DNA of 64,000 nt from Pseudosulfitobacter sp. DSM 107133. Lineage in GTDB: Bacteria; Pseudomonadota; Alphaproteobacteria; Rhodobacterales; Rhodobacteraceae. The notes beneath the pieces are model-generated. The model was not told the origin of the DNA, did not search any database, and saw only the letters and a program-made list of their open reading frames with translations. This document shows positions 18,028 to 27,100 of this stretch, piece by piece. The DNA is taken from assembly GCF_022788695.1 (NCBI RefSeq), contig NZ_CP085154.1:1922001-1986000 (forward strand). Reading direction: 5' to 3'. The position numbers and the translations under genes are program-made. Within the stretch, counting starts at the first letter, position 1. Each line of letters starts with the position of its first letter.

Positions 18028-18449
18028 GCTACGACGATCAGAATATCTTTGCCAAGATCCTGCGCGGCGAAATCCCCAATGTGACGGTCTATGAAGACGA
18101 CGACACGCTGTGCTTCATGGACATCATGCCGCGCGCCGACGGTCATTGTCTGGTGATACCGAAAACGCCGTGCCGCAACATGCTGGATGCAAGCCCTGCG
18201 CAACTGGCCGCCTGTATGAAGACGGTGAACAAGGTGGCCAATGCGGCGATGACGGCTTTTGACGCAGATGGCATCACTTTGCAGCAGTTCAACGAGGCCG
18301 CAGGCGGGCAGGAAGTGTTTCATTTGCACTTTCACATCCTGCCCCGGCATACGGGAACCGCCCTGCGTCCGCCGGGGAAAATGGGTGATATGGAAACCAT
18401 CGCCGCCCATGCAAAAGCGGTCAGCGCGGCACTGACTGTCGGCCAATAA
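18024..18449 (+). CDS. HIT-family (histidine triad) protein
   Basis: 141 aa. The triad is in EVFHLHFHILPR (H-x-H-x-H-x-x), and the N-terminal IFAKILRGEIP and PRADGHCLVIPK are standard Hint/HinT features. The family hydrolyses AMP-lysine, adenosine phosphoramidates or dinucleotides. The start ATG at 18024 overlaps the acuI stop, so the two are co-translated, though a functional link is not obvious. Confidence 0.9.
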   Translation: MSYDDQNIFAKILRGEIPNVTVYEDDDTLCFMDIMPRADGHCLVIPKTPCRNMLDASPAQLAACMKTVNKVANAAMTAFDADGITLQQFNEAAGGQEVFHLHFHILPRHTGTALRPPGKMGDMETIAAHAKAVSAALTVGQ

Positions 18450-18612
18450 TGACGCGCCTGTCCCAAAAGTGACGTGTCAAGCGTCATTTATTGAAGCAAC
18501 GTGTTGCTACAAAGGGGGTGGGAGTTATGATTTAACTCCTAAGTCGAAAGAAAAAACGGGTATGTGGCGCCAAGCCAGCCATATGACCCGGCACACTTGG
18601 AGGGCACAGTAA

Positions 18613-20253
18613 ATGTCAGAAAACGACAACCAAGGCATACCATCACCAGATGGTGCTGCCGATGTCATCGACACCGATTACGAGATCGGACAAGATAATA
18701 TCGAAACCCAGATCGGACCTTTCGGTCTGGATATTCACAACCCCGTATTTGCCATTTCCGGCGCGGCTGTGGTGATCTTTGTTCTTTACACACTATTGAT
18801 GCCGGAACAGGCATCCTCGGTGTTCAGCGCGATGTTCAGCTTCACAACCCACAACTTTGACTGGTTCCTGATTGGATCGGCCGACATTGTGGTTATTTTT
18901 GCACTGTTGCTGATTGTCACACCGTTTGGCTCGGTCAGATTGGGCGGGGCCGAAGCGGCGCCTGATTATACCTATATGGGTTGGTTTGCGATGCTGTTCG
19001 CGGCCGGCATGGGCATCGGCTTGATGTTCTATGGCGTGTCTGAACCGCTTTCACATTTCTCGTCCTCCTTTGGCGGAACAGCTGCGGAAAACGGGGTGCG
19101 TACCGATTGGGCACCTTTGGGCGCGGCAGGCGGAGACCAGGCCGCAGCGGTTCAGCTGGGCATGGCTGCAACGATCTATCACTGGGGTTTGCACCCTTGG
19201 GCGATCTACGCAATCGTGGCGCTGGCGCTGGCCTTGTTCACCTATAACAAGGGTTTGCCGCTGACGATCCGTTCGGCATTCTATCCGCTTCTGGGCGATC
19301 GGGTCTGGGGCTGGCCCGGGCACCTGATCGACATCATCGCGGTTTTTGCGACGCTGTTTGGTCTGGCGACATCGCTGGGTCTTGGTGCGACGCAGGCCAA
19401 CGCGGGTCTGAATGAACTGTTTGGCGTGCCGGTTGGCGAAACCTCGCAAATTGTGCTGATCATCATCATCACCGCGATTGCCTTGGTATCGGTGCTGCGC
19501 GGCCTTGATGGCGGTGTGAAAGTGCTGAGCGAGATCAACATGGGGCTGGCTGCGTTGCTGGCCGTGTTCACGTTGATCGTTGGGCCAACTGTCTTCCTGA
19601 TTACGTTCTTCTGGGACAGCCTGGTGGCCTATGTCGAGTATCTGCCCGCTTTGGCAAATCCGTTCGGTCGTGAAGACGTGAACTTTTCGCAAGGCTGGAC
19701 CGCGTTCTATTGGGCGTGGTGGATCAGCTGGTCACCTTTCGTCGGCATGTTTATCGCCCGCGTCAGCCGGGGCCGGACCGTGCGTGAATTCATCGTTTGC
19801 GTTCTGCTGATCCCGTCGCTGGTCTGCGTCCTGTGGATGTCGATCTTTGGTGGCACCGCGATCCATCAGGTTCTGAACGACGGCTTCACCGGTGCACAAG
19901 ATGCCGAACTTCCGTTGCAGCTGTTCCGTATGCTGGGCGAACTGCCTTTGGCGTCGATCACATCGTTCATCGGCATCGTGCTGGTGGTGGTGTTCTTTGT
20001 GACCTCGTCTGACTCGGGCAGCCTTGTGATCGACACGATCACGGCAGGCGGCAAGGTTGACGCGCCGGTGCCCCAGCGGGTGTTCTGGTGTGTGTTCGAA
20101 GGTGCGGTTGCGATTGCTCTGTTGCTGGGCGGTGGCCTTGCAGCGTTGCAATCCATGGTCATCTCGACGGGCTTGCTGTTCACACTGGTGCTGCTGGTCA
20201 TGTGTTGGTGCATCTTCCGCGGATTGCAAAGTGAACGCGCCAACATGCGCTAA
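18613..20253 (+). CDS. BCCT-family betaine/choline/carnitine transporter
   Basis: 546 aa with 12 membrane segments. The substrate-binding signature is clear in GWTAFYWAWWISWSPFVGMFIARVSRGRTVREF; an earlier FAAGMGIGLMFYGVSEPL is the other hallmark. BCCT carriers take up glycine betaine, choline or related trimethylammonium compounds with Na+ or H+. The short acidic N-terminus (SENDNQGIPSPDG) and lack of a long C-terminal regulatory tail argue against a strongly osmosensing BetP-like type. A 163-base upstream region has no visible operator. A terminator follows. Confidence 0.93.
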   Translation: MSENDNQGIPSPDGAADVIDTDYEIGQDNIETQIGPFGLDIHNPVFAISGAAVVIFVLYTLLMPEQASSVFSAMFSFTTHNFDWFLIGSADIVVIFALLLIVTPFGSVRLGGAEAAPDYTYMGWFAMLFAAGMGIGLMFYGVSEPLSHFSSSFGGTAAENGVRTDWAPLGAAGGDQAAAVQLGMAATIYHWGLHPWAIYAIVALALALFTYNKGLPLTIRSAFYPLLGDRVWGWPGHLIDIIAVFATLFGLATSLGLGATQANAGLNELFGVPVGETSQIVLIIIITAIALVSVLRGLDGGVKVLSEINMGLAALLAVFTLIVGPTVFLITFFWDSLVAYVEYLPALANPFGREDVNFSQGWTAFYWAWWISWSPFVGMFIARVSRGRTVREFIVCVLLIPSLVCVLWMSIFGGTAIHQVLNDGFTGAQDAELPLQLFRMLGELPLASITSFIGIVLVVVFFVTSSDSGSLVIDTITAGGKVDAPVPQRVFWCVFEGAVAIALLLGGGLAALQSMVISTGLLFTLVLLVMCWCIFRGLQSERANMR

Positions 20254-20269
20254 GCTTTGCCAACGGATC

Positions 20270-20305
20270 AAAGAAGGGCCGTCCTGTCGGGCGGCCCTTC
20301 TTTTG
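20270..20305 (+). terminator. Terminator after the BCCT gene
   Basis: Stem AAGAAGGGCCG (20271-20281) pairs with CGGCCCTTCTT (20292-20302) around a TCCTGTCGGG loop, then TTG. It lies 17 bases past the stop. Confidence 0.75.
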
Positions 20306-20428
20306 CGCGAAACCGGGGCATAGCCCAATTGCGCGCTGAATGTCTGTCTGGTGAACCACCACAAAACCGCCGCGTCACAGCGCTGTTCCCGTCTTGACCT
20401 TTCCTGTCGACAAAACCACCCTGTGCGC

Positions 20429-21631
20429 ATGACACTCGACACAGACTGGGTCCGCGCCCAATTCCCCGCCTTTTCGCAACCCGCATTGCAAGGGCAGGCG
20501 TTTTTTGAAAACGCTGGCGGCAGCTATACGTGCCAGCCGGTGATCGACCGGCTGACGCGGTTTTATACCGAACGCAAGGTGCAGCCCTATGGCACCTTTG
20601 AAGCAAGCCGTCTGGGCGGCGCGGAAATGGACGAGGCGCGCAGCCGTCTGGCCGCCATTCTGGGCGTCGAAACCGACGAGCTTTGCTTTGGCCCCTCGAC
20701 CACGCAAAACACCTATGTGCTGGCGCAAGCCTTTGGCCAGATGCTGGAGCCGGGCGAAGCGATCATAGTGACCAATCAGGACCACGAGGCCAACAGCGGC
20801 CCGTGGCGCAGGCTGGCCGAGCGTGGCATCGACGTGCGCGAATGGCAGATCAACCCGGACAGCGGAACGCTGGAGATCGACAAGCTTGAGGCGTTGCTGG
20901 ATGAACGTGTGCGTCTGGTCTGCTTTCCCCATTGCTCGAACGTGGTGGGCGAGGTCAATCCGGTGGTGGAAATCACCGCCGCCGCCCATGCTGCGGGGGC
21001 TTTTGTCTGCGTCGACGGCGTGTCTTATGCACCGCACGGCTTTGCCGACATCGGTGATCTGGGTCCCGATATCTATTTGTTCTCGGCCTATAAAACCTAT
21101 GGGCCGCACCAGGGGGTGATGGTGATCCGTCGCGCGTTGGGGGAGCTTTTGCCCAATCAGGGGCATTATTTCAACGCTGGCAGTCTGTACAAACGCTTCA
21201 CGCCCGCAGGGCCGGATCATGCTCAGGTGGCGGCCTGTGCGGGCATGGCCGATTATCTGGATGCGTTCGCCACACATCACAAGACCGATGTGCGTGGCGT
21301 CCATGACGTGATGCGGGACCATGAAACCAAGCTGCTGCAACACCTGCTGGACGGATTGCGAGGGCGCAACGATCTGCGCATTCTTGGTCCGACCGATGCA
21401 GCCACACGCGCACCGACCGTGGCACTGGATATGGGGCGCGCAGCCAAACCTGTGGCGCAGGCTTTGGCCGAACATGGCATCATGACCGCGGGCGATGATT
21501 TCTATGCGGTGCGCGCGTTGGAGGCGATGGGGATCGACCCCGCTCAGGGCGTGTTGCGGCTGTCATTCACCCATTACACGACACAGGCCGAAATAGATCA
21601 GGCGCTGACGGCGCTGGATGCGGTGCTGTAA
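20429..21631 (+). CDS. Aminotransferase class V / cysteine desulfurase-like PLP enzyme
   Basis: 400 aa from the ATG at 20429. Fold type I PLP enzyme: EFENAGGS-like start (FFENAGGSYTCQPVIDR), SASTTQN-type phosphate contact (FGPSTTQNTYVLA), VVGEVNPVVEI, CVDGVSYAPHG with the cofactor Asp, and LFSAYKTYGPHQGV with the Schiff-base Lys. This is the SufS/CsdA-like branch, but no scavenger Cys loop of classic desulfurases is evident, so it may be a lyase or aminotransferase. It stands alone. Confidence 0.82.
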   Translation: MTLDTDWVRAQFPAFSQPALQGQAFFENAGGSYTCQPVIDRLTRFYTERKVQPYGTFEASRLGGAEMDEARSRLAAILGVETDELCFGPSTTQNTYVLAQAFGQMLEPGEAIIVTNQDHEANSGPWRRLAERGIDVREWQINPDSGTLEIDKLEALLDERVRLVCFPHCSNVVGEVNPVVEITAAAHAAGAFVCVDGVSYAPHGFADIGDLGPDIYLFSAYKTYGPHQGVMVIRRALGELLPNQGHYFNAGSLYKRFTPAGPDHAQVAACAGMADYLDAFATHHKTDVRGVHDVMRDHETKLLQHLLDGLRGRNDLRILGPTDAATRAPTVALDMGRAAKPVAQALAEHGIMTAGDDFYAVRALEAMGIDPAQGVLRLSFTHYTTQAEIDQALTALDAVL

Positions 21632-21694
21632 ATTCTTGACCCCGACCGGAACGGGCTAGTTTGCCCTGAAACGGCTATCGGGGGAAAACGGGGC

Positions 21695-23116
21695 ATGACC
21701 AACAGTTTACCAACAATCCTGTGGTATCGTCGCGACCTGCGGACCAGCGACCATGCCGCGCTAAGTGCCGCCTGCAAGCGCGGTGGACCGGTGATTGCAG
21801 TGTTCATTCACGACGACCTGAGCGGCGCATTGGGGGCCGCGCCCAAGTGGCGTCTGGGCTTGGGTGTCGGCGCATTGGCCAAGACGCTGGAGCAAAAGGG
21901 CAGCCGCCTGATCCTGCGGCGCGGCGCGGCGCTGGAGGTTCTGCGCGATCTGGTGCGCGAAACGGGCGCGGATGCTGTTTTCTGGTCTCGGCTCTATGAT
22001 CCTGCCAGTGTTGCGCGCGATACCAAGGTGAAAGAAGCGCTGAAAGCCGACAGTATCGCGGCGAAATCTTTTGGCGGACACCTGATGTTCGAACCCTGGA
22101 CCGTCGAAACCGGAAGCGGTGGATGTTACAGGGTTTTTACGCCGTTCTGGAACAATGTGAAATCGCGTGCCGTCGACGCGCCACTGTCCGCACCTGCAAC
22201 CATTCCAGCCCCCGAGACATGGCCCGGCAGTGACGTTCTGGACGATTGGGATATGGGCGCCGCGATGAACCGTGGCGCACAGGTGGTGCGTCCGTTTGTG
22301 CAATTGGGCGAGGGCGCGGCGCAATCGCGGCTGGCTCACTTCATAGCGCATATTATACAAGATTACAAAGCCTTGCGCGACATACCTGGTGCAGACGGCA
22401 CCTCGAACCTTAGCGAAAACCTGTCCCTTGGAGAAATCTCTCCGCACCAGTGCTGGCATGCGGGCCTGCGCGCACGGCACGAGGGTAAACAGGGCGCTGA
22501 AACCTTTCTGAAAGAGCTGGTCTGGCGCGAGTTTGCTTATCACCTGATGCACCACACGCCGCGCATTCTGACCGACAACTGGCGCGAAGACTGGGACGCC
22601 TTCCCGTGGCAGGAAGATGCGCGCGCCGCAGAGGTCTGGGCGTGGAAAAAGGGGCGCACCGGCATTCCCTTTGTCGATGCGGCCATGCGCGAGCTTTACG
22701 TCACGGGCCGTATGCACAACCGCGGGCGCATGATTGTGGCCAGTTATCTGACCAAACACCTGTTGACCCACTGGCGTATCGGGCTGGACTGGTTCGAAGA
22801 TTGCCTGATCGATTGGGATCCCGCCAGCAATGCAATGGGTTGGCAATGGTCCGCAGGGTCGGGGCCAGACGCCACGCCCTATTTCCGCGTGTTCAACCCT
22901 GTCACGCAGTTGGACAAATTCGACAAAAACAGGCAATATAGCAGCCGATGGATCGCTGAAGGTCGCGCCAACCCGCATTCCGATGCGTTGTCGTTCTTCG
23001 ACGCGATGCCCCGACACTGGGGGCTGTCGCCCGATGATGCCTATCCCGATCCGGTGGTGCCGGTCGACCAGGGCCGTCACCGCGCACTGGAAGCCTATGA
23101 AAATCGGGACTTTTGA
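21695..23116 (+). CDS. phrB: Deoxyribodipyrimidine photolyase
   Basis: 473 aa. N-terminal antenna domain starts LWYRRDLRTSDHAALSAA. The FAD domain contains LVWREFAYHLMHHTP, GRTGIPFVDAAMRELYVTGRMHNRGRM and WQWSAGSGPDATPYFRVFNP, the photolyase/cryptochrome signatures. It repairs cyclobutane pyrimidine dimers using blue light; the Trp residues for FAD photoreduction appear conserved. It lies upstream of a cyclopropane synthase gene with a 64-base gap. Confidence 0.93.
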   Translation: MTNSLPTILWYRRDLRTSDHAALSAACKRGGPVIAVFIHDDLSGALGAAPKWRLGLGVGALAKTLEQKGSRLILRRGAALEVLRDLVRETGADAVFWSRLYDPASVARDTKVKEALKADSIAAKSFGGHLMFEPWTVETGSGGCYRVFTPFWNNVKSRAVDAPLSAPATIPAPETWPGSDVLDDWDMGAAMNRGAQVVRPFVQLGEGAAQSRLAHFIAHIIQDYKALRDIPGADGTSNLSENLSLGEISPHQCWHAGLRARHEGKQGAETFLKELVWREFAYHLMHHTPRILTDNWREDWDAFPWQEDARAAEVWAWKKGRTGIPFVDAAMRELYVTGRMHNRGRMIVASYLTKHLLTHWRIGLDWFEDCLIDWDPASNAMGWQWSAGSGPDATPYFRVFNPVTQLDKFDKNRQYSSRWIAEGRANPHSDALSFFDAMPRHWGLSPDDAYPDPVVPVDQGRHRALEAYENRDF

Positions 23117-23180
23117 AACTAAAACACAAATCTTAACGTATAAAGAATAACGCGCCAGAAAGGCGCGGTGAGCAACCGAC

Positions 23181-24401
23181 ATGGACACGCACATGATCCT
23201 GACCACGACCGACGGCCAAACCGATCTTCCCCGATATTTCGCACGCGTCTTTGCCATGACCCAGGGCATGAACAACGGGCGCGTCGACTTTGTCCTGCCC
23301 GACGGGCGGATCTTTCGTGCAGAGGGGAAGAATCCCGGTCCTGTTGCTGAATTGCGCATTCACAACAACGACTTGTTTGGACGTTTGATCCGCGAGGGCG
23401 ATCTGGGGTTCTGCGATGCCTATCTGGACGAATGGTGGTCAACCCCCGATTTGCAGGCGTTCATGGATCTGGTGCATGCGGACAATGACAGCATTTACGA
23501 CGGCTTTCCGGGCATGGGGCTGGTGCGCTTTGCCGAACGGTTCCGGTTCTGGCTGCAACGCAACAACCGCACGCAGGCGCGCAAGAACATCAGCTATCAC
23601 TATGATCTGGGTAATGAATTCTATGGCCTGTGGCTGGACGACACGATGACCTATTCCTCGGCGCTGTTCAAAACCGGGCAGGAAAGCCACGAGGCTGCGC
23701 AGATTGCCAAATATGCCAGCATGATCGACCAGATGGGCGCACAGCCCGGCGATCATATTCTGGAAATCGGCTGTGGCTGGGGGGGCTTTGCCGAATATGC
23801 CGCCAAAGAGCGCGGCATTCGCGTGACGGGTCTGACCATCAGTGAACAACAGTTCAAGTATGCCCGCGACCGCATTGAAAATGCTGGACTTTCCGATATG
23901 GTGGACTTCAAGTTGCAAGACTATCGTGATGAAAAGGGCAGCTACGACGGCATCGCCAGCATCGAGATGTTCGAGGCCGTGGGCGAGCAATACTGGCCCG
24001 CCTATTTCAACACCGTTCGCGACCGTTTGAAACCGGGTAAGAATGCCACCTTGCAGATCATCACCGTGCAGGACCGCCGCTGGGACGTGTACAAACGTGG
24101 TGTGGATTTCATCCAGAAATACATCTTTCCGGGCGGCATGTTGCCCAGCCCCAAGGCGCTGCGCGCGCAAGTGGTCAAGGCGGGGCTGAGCATTGAGAGG
24201 TCAATCGAGTTCGGCCCCAGCTATTCGATCAGCCTGCGCCGCTGGCACGATACATTCAACGAACGCTGGGACCAGATTGCCGCAATGGGCTTTGACGACC
24301 GGTTTCGCCGGATGTGGAATTTTTACCTGACCTCTTGTGCTGCGACCTTTGAAAGTGCCAACTGCGATGTGACACAGATCACCATCAAACGGCCCGTTTA
24401 G
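23181..24401 (+). CDS. Cyclopropane-fatty-acyl-phospholipid synthase family methyltransferase
   Basis: 406 aa. The SAM-binding loop is HILEIGCGWGGFAEYAA, with downstream VTGLTISEQQ and SIEMFEAVGEQYWP, and YHYDLGNEFYGLWLDDTMTYSSALF just before the SAM domain, all diagnostic of Cfa/CMAS enzymes. It would add a methylene or methyl group to unsaturated acyl chains of membrane phospholipids. The phr-cfa pairing is seen in other proteobacteria and often lies under light or singlet-oxygen stress control; no such operator is visible here. Confidence 0.9.
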   Translation: MDTHMILTTTDGQTDLPRYFARVFAMTQGMNNGRVDFVLPDGRIFRAEGKNPGPVAELRIHNNDLFGRLIREGDLGFCDAYLDEWWSTPDLQAFMDLVHADNDSIYDGFPGMGLVRFAERFRFWLQRNNRTQARKNISYHYDLGNEFYGLWLDDTMTYSSALFKTGQESHEAAQIAKYASMIDQMGAQPGDHILEIGCGWGGFAEYAAKERGIRVTGLTISEQQFKYARDRIENAGLSDMVDFKLQDYRDEKGSYDGIASIEMFEAVGEQYWPAYFNTVRDRLKPGKNATLQIITVQDRRWDVYKRGVDFIQKYIFPGGMLPSPKALRAQVVKAGLSIERSIEFGPSYSISLRRWHDTFNERWDQIAAMGFDDRFRRMWNFYLTSCAATFESANCDVTQITIKRPV

Positions 24402-24452
24402 ACGCGGTCCGGCACAAGACCTGCACGACCGCGGGCCAATCGGGGGGCATGG

Positions 24453-24893
24453 ATGCCCGACGCAGCACGGCTGGTAGCCGCCATTTGTCTGGCCATTGTG
24501 GCCTTTATCGTTTCGGGCCAGATTGTGCCCCTGATGCCCGAAAGCACGGACTTCGGTTACTTTCTCTATGTAAACATCATTTTGGGCGCCGTTGTGGGTT
24601 GGACCGTTATGGGCCCGCGCGCGGGGCGCGGGGTTGTATCGGCCATCAACAACGGTCTCACCGGTATGCTGGTGTTTGTCTTGTGGGGGTTGTTCATTCA
24701 AGGCGCCAACGAAATGGTGCGGCTTGCCATGCGCAACCGATATGACGGCCCGTTCGAGGCCATTGTCGCGATTTTTGAAATCGGTGCCGAATATGGCCTG
24801 ATCATGCTGGTGCCGGTGGTGATCGGCACGCTGATTGCCGGTGGCGTTCTGGCCGGACTGGCAACCGAAGTTGCCTGGCGGAAGTGGCGCTGA
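24453..24893 (+). CDS. trgA: TrgA-family tellurite-resistance membrane protein
   Basis: 146 aa with four membrane segments (residues about 6-25, 37-55, 68-86 and 108-132). Identification rests on sequence pattern (VVGWTVMGPRAGRG) and especially on context: trgA-trgB-cysK is the order known from the R. sphaeroides tellurite-resistance locus. The biochemical role of TrgA is not established. Confidence 0.8.
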   Translation: MPDAARLVAAICLAIVAFIVSGQIVPLMPESTDFGYFLYVNIILGAVVGWTVMGPRAGRGVVSAINNGLTGMLVFVLWGLFIQGANEMVRLAMRNRYDGPFEAIVAIFEIGAEYGLIMLVPVVIGTLIAGGVLAGLATEVAWRKWR

Positions 24894-24897
24894 CCTG

Positions 24898-26007
24898 ATG
24901 AATTCCTTGTTTTTCTATGGCTCGTTGCGGCATTTGCCGTTGCTTGAGGTTGTGTTGGGCGCACCCGCAACAGATCTGGATTTTGTCGAAACGACGCTGC
25001 CGGATCATATGGTTCTGGCGGTTTCCGGGGGCTTGTATCCGGTTATTGTGCCCCAAAAAGGCGCGCGCGCCAGCGGCATTCTGGTGCGCGGTCTGCGCGA
25101 CAGCCAAATAGCGCGACTGGATTATTACGAGGGCGGATTCGATTTCGATCTGCGCGATATGGTGCTGGCAAACGGGCAGGGCGCGCGGGTCTATTTTGCC
25201 GCTGAAACGGACCTGTCTGTCGACGGGCCATGGTCTTTGGCAGAGTGGGAGGACCGATGGGCCGAACTGTCGGTGATCGCTGCGCGAGAGGTGATGGGGT
25301 ATTTCGGACAACGCGACGCCGCCGAAGTGGCGCGTATGTTCCCGATGATCCGCGCGCGCGCATTGGCCCAGGTGAACGCCGCTCAGTCAAAGCACGGCGC
25401 ACTGACCCGCAGCGGGACCGTTGAAATACTAGATCGAACAAGGGTTTACGCGAACTTCTACGCGCTGGACGAGATAACACTGCGCCACGAGCGGTTTTCG
25501 GGGAAGATGTCGGAAACACTGTTGCGGGCCGTTTTTGTTGCTTCGGATGCGGCCATTGTCCTGCCCTATGATCCGGTGCGCGACCGCGTGATGCTGGTTG
25601 AACAGATCCGCATGGGTCCGCTCGGGCGCGGGGACCGCAGCCTGTGGCAACTGGAACCCATTGCCGGCGGCATTGATGCAGGCGAAACCCCGGAACAAGC
25701 CGCATACCGTGAAACGCTGGAAGAGGCAGACCTGACCCTATCGCAGCTTTTGCCGGTGGCAGAAACCTATGCCTCACCCGGAAATGCGACGGAGTTTCAC
25801 TATATCTACGTCGGGATCGCCGACTTGCCGGACACAGCAGCAGGTCTGTCAGGCATCGTCGAAGAGGGCGAAGACATTCGCACCCATATCCTGAGTTTTG
25901 ACACCCTGATGCAGATGGTCGAGGACATGCAGGCGGCCAACGCGCCGCTGGTGCTGGCAGCACTTTGGCTGGCACGTCAGCGTGATTGTCTGCGCAAGTC
26001 CGCTTGA
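24898..26007 (+). CDS. trgB: TrgB-like protein: gamma-glutamylcyclotransferase-like domain fused to Nudix hydrolase
   Basis: 369 aa from the ATG at 24898, four bases after trgA. Residues 1-110 form a GGCT/AIG2-like domain (FFYGSLRHLPLLEVVLG; YYEGGFDF). The C-terminal half is a Nudix domain with box GGIDAGETPEQAAYRETLEEADL (read in parts) and the WQLEPIAGG approach strand typical of ADP-ribose pyrophosphatases. The fused architecture is that of R. sphaeroides TrgB. ADP-ribose or a nucleotide sugar is the likely Nudix substrate. Confidence 0.85.
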   Translation: MNSLFFYGSLRHLPLLEVVLGAPATDLDFVETTLPDHMVLAVSGGLYPVIVPQKGARASGILVRGLRDSQIARLDYYEGGFDFDLRDMVLANGQGARVYFAAETDLSVDGPWSLAEWEDRWAELSVIAAREVMGYFGQRDAAEVARMFPMIRARALAQVNAAQSKHGALTRSGTVEILDRTRVYANFYALDEITLRHERFSGKMSETLLRAVFVASDAAIVLPYDPVRDRVMLVEQIRMGPLGRGDRSLWQLEPIAGGIDAGETPEQAAYRETLEEADLTLSQLLPVAETYASPGNATEFHYIYVGIADLPDTAAGLSGIVEEGEDIRTHILSFDTLMQMVEDMQAANAPLVLAALWLARQRDCLRKSA

Positions 26008-26063
26008 GGTCGCGCGCGCGCAGGGTTACATCCAATCAAAGACATCGCACGAGGAACACCGCC

Positions 26064-27098
26064 ATGCGTATTGCAAACGATCTGGCCGAGGCCATTGGAA
26101 ACACGCCGCTGATCAAGCTGCGTCAGGCCAGCGAGGAAACCGGCTGTACCATTCTGGGCAAGGCCGAGTTCATGAACCCGGGTCAGTCGGTCAAGGACCG
26201 TGCAGCGCTGTATATCATTCGCGATGCCATCGCACGGGGCGACCTGCGCCCCGGTGGCACCATTGTCGAAGGCACCGCCGGCAACACAGGCATCGGTCTG
26301 GCGCTGGTGGGCGCGTCGATGGGCTTTCGCACGGTTATCGTGATTCCTGAAACACAGAGCCAGGAAAAGAAAGACATGCTGCGTCTGGCGGGCGCTGAGT
26401 TGATTCAGGTTCCCGCCGCGCCATATCGCAACCCCAACAACTTTGTACGCTATTCGGGCCGGCTGGCAGCCGAACTGGCAAAGACCGAGCCGAACGGCGC
26501 AATCTGGGCCAACCAGTTTGACAACGTCGCCAACCGTCAGGCCCATGTCGAAACCACCGGTCCCGAGATTTGGGAACAGACCGGTGGCAAAGTCGACGGT
26601 TTCGTGGCGGCCGTAGGGTCGGGTGGGACGCTGGCAGGGGTGGCCGAATTCTTGCAGCCCAAGGGCGTCAAGATTGGTCTGGCCGATCCTGATGGCGCGG
26701 CGCTCTATAACTTTTACGACCACGGCGACCTGACGGTCACGGACGGCTCTTCGATCAACGAGGGCATCGGTCAGGTGCGTATCACCAAGAACCTCGAAGG
26801 GTTCACGCCCGATTTCTCGTGGAACATCCACGACGACGAGGCGCTGCCGGTGGTCTTTGACCTGCTGGAACACGAAGGTTTGTGTCTGGGCGGTTCGTCG
26901 GGCATCAACGTGGCCGGTGCCATCCGCCTGGCGCGTGAAATGGGGCCGGGGCACACCATTGTGACAATTCTGTGTGACTATGGTACACGCTACCAGTCGA
27001 AGTTGTTCAACCCTGATTTCCTGCGTGAAAAAGGGCTGCCTGTTGCCGACTGGATGACCGAGGCGCCTTCAAGCATCCCCGGCGTTTTCGAGGACTGA
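26064..27098 (+). CDS. cysK: Cysteine synthase A
   Basis: 344 aa. Start ATG at 26064 follows GAGGAAC. The PLP lysine is K44 in NPGQSVKDRAA, and GTAGNTGIGLALV forms the phosphate/substrate loop. It makes cysteine from O-acetylserine and sulfide. Part of the trgAB-cysK tellurite locus, in which higher cysteine flux supports metalloid tolerance. The protein is slightly longer than E. coli CysK, with a longer C-terminal tail (TEAPSSIPGVFED). Confidence 0.92.
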   Translation: MRIANDLAEAIGNTPLIKLRQASEETGCTILGKAEFMNPGQSVKDRAALYIIRDAIARGDLRPGGTIVEGTAGNTGIGLALVGASMGFRTVIVIPETQSQEKKDMLRLAGAELIQVPAAPYRNPNNFVRYSGRLAAELAKTEPNGAIWANQFDNVANRQAHVETTGPEIWEQTGGKVDGFVAAVGSGGTLAGVAEFLQPKGVKIGLADPDGAALYNFYDHGDLTVTDGSSINEGIGQVRITKNLEGFTPDFSWNIHDDEALPVVFDLLEHEGLCLGGSSGINVAGAIRLAREMGPGHTIVTILCDYGTRYQSKLFNPDFLREKGLPVADWMTEAPSSIPGVFED

Positions 27099-27100
27099 TA

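Noticed and set aside
18450..18612. Riboswitch or operator before the BCCT gene
   Set aside because: No conserved aptamer core or palindrome recognised in this 163-base gap.
21761..23359. Minus-strand 532-codon frame
   Set aside because: Antisense to the photolyase gene; composition typical of a mirror frame in GC-rich DNA.
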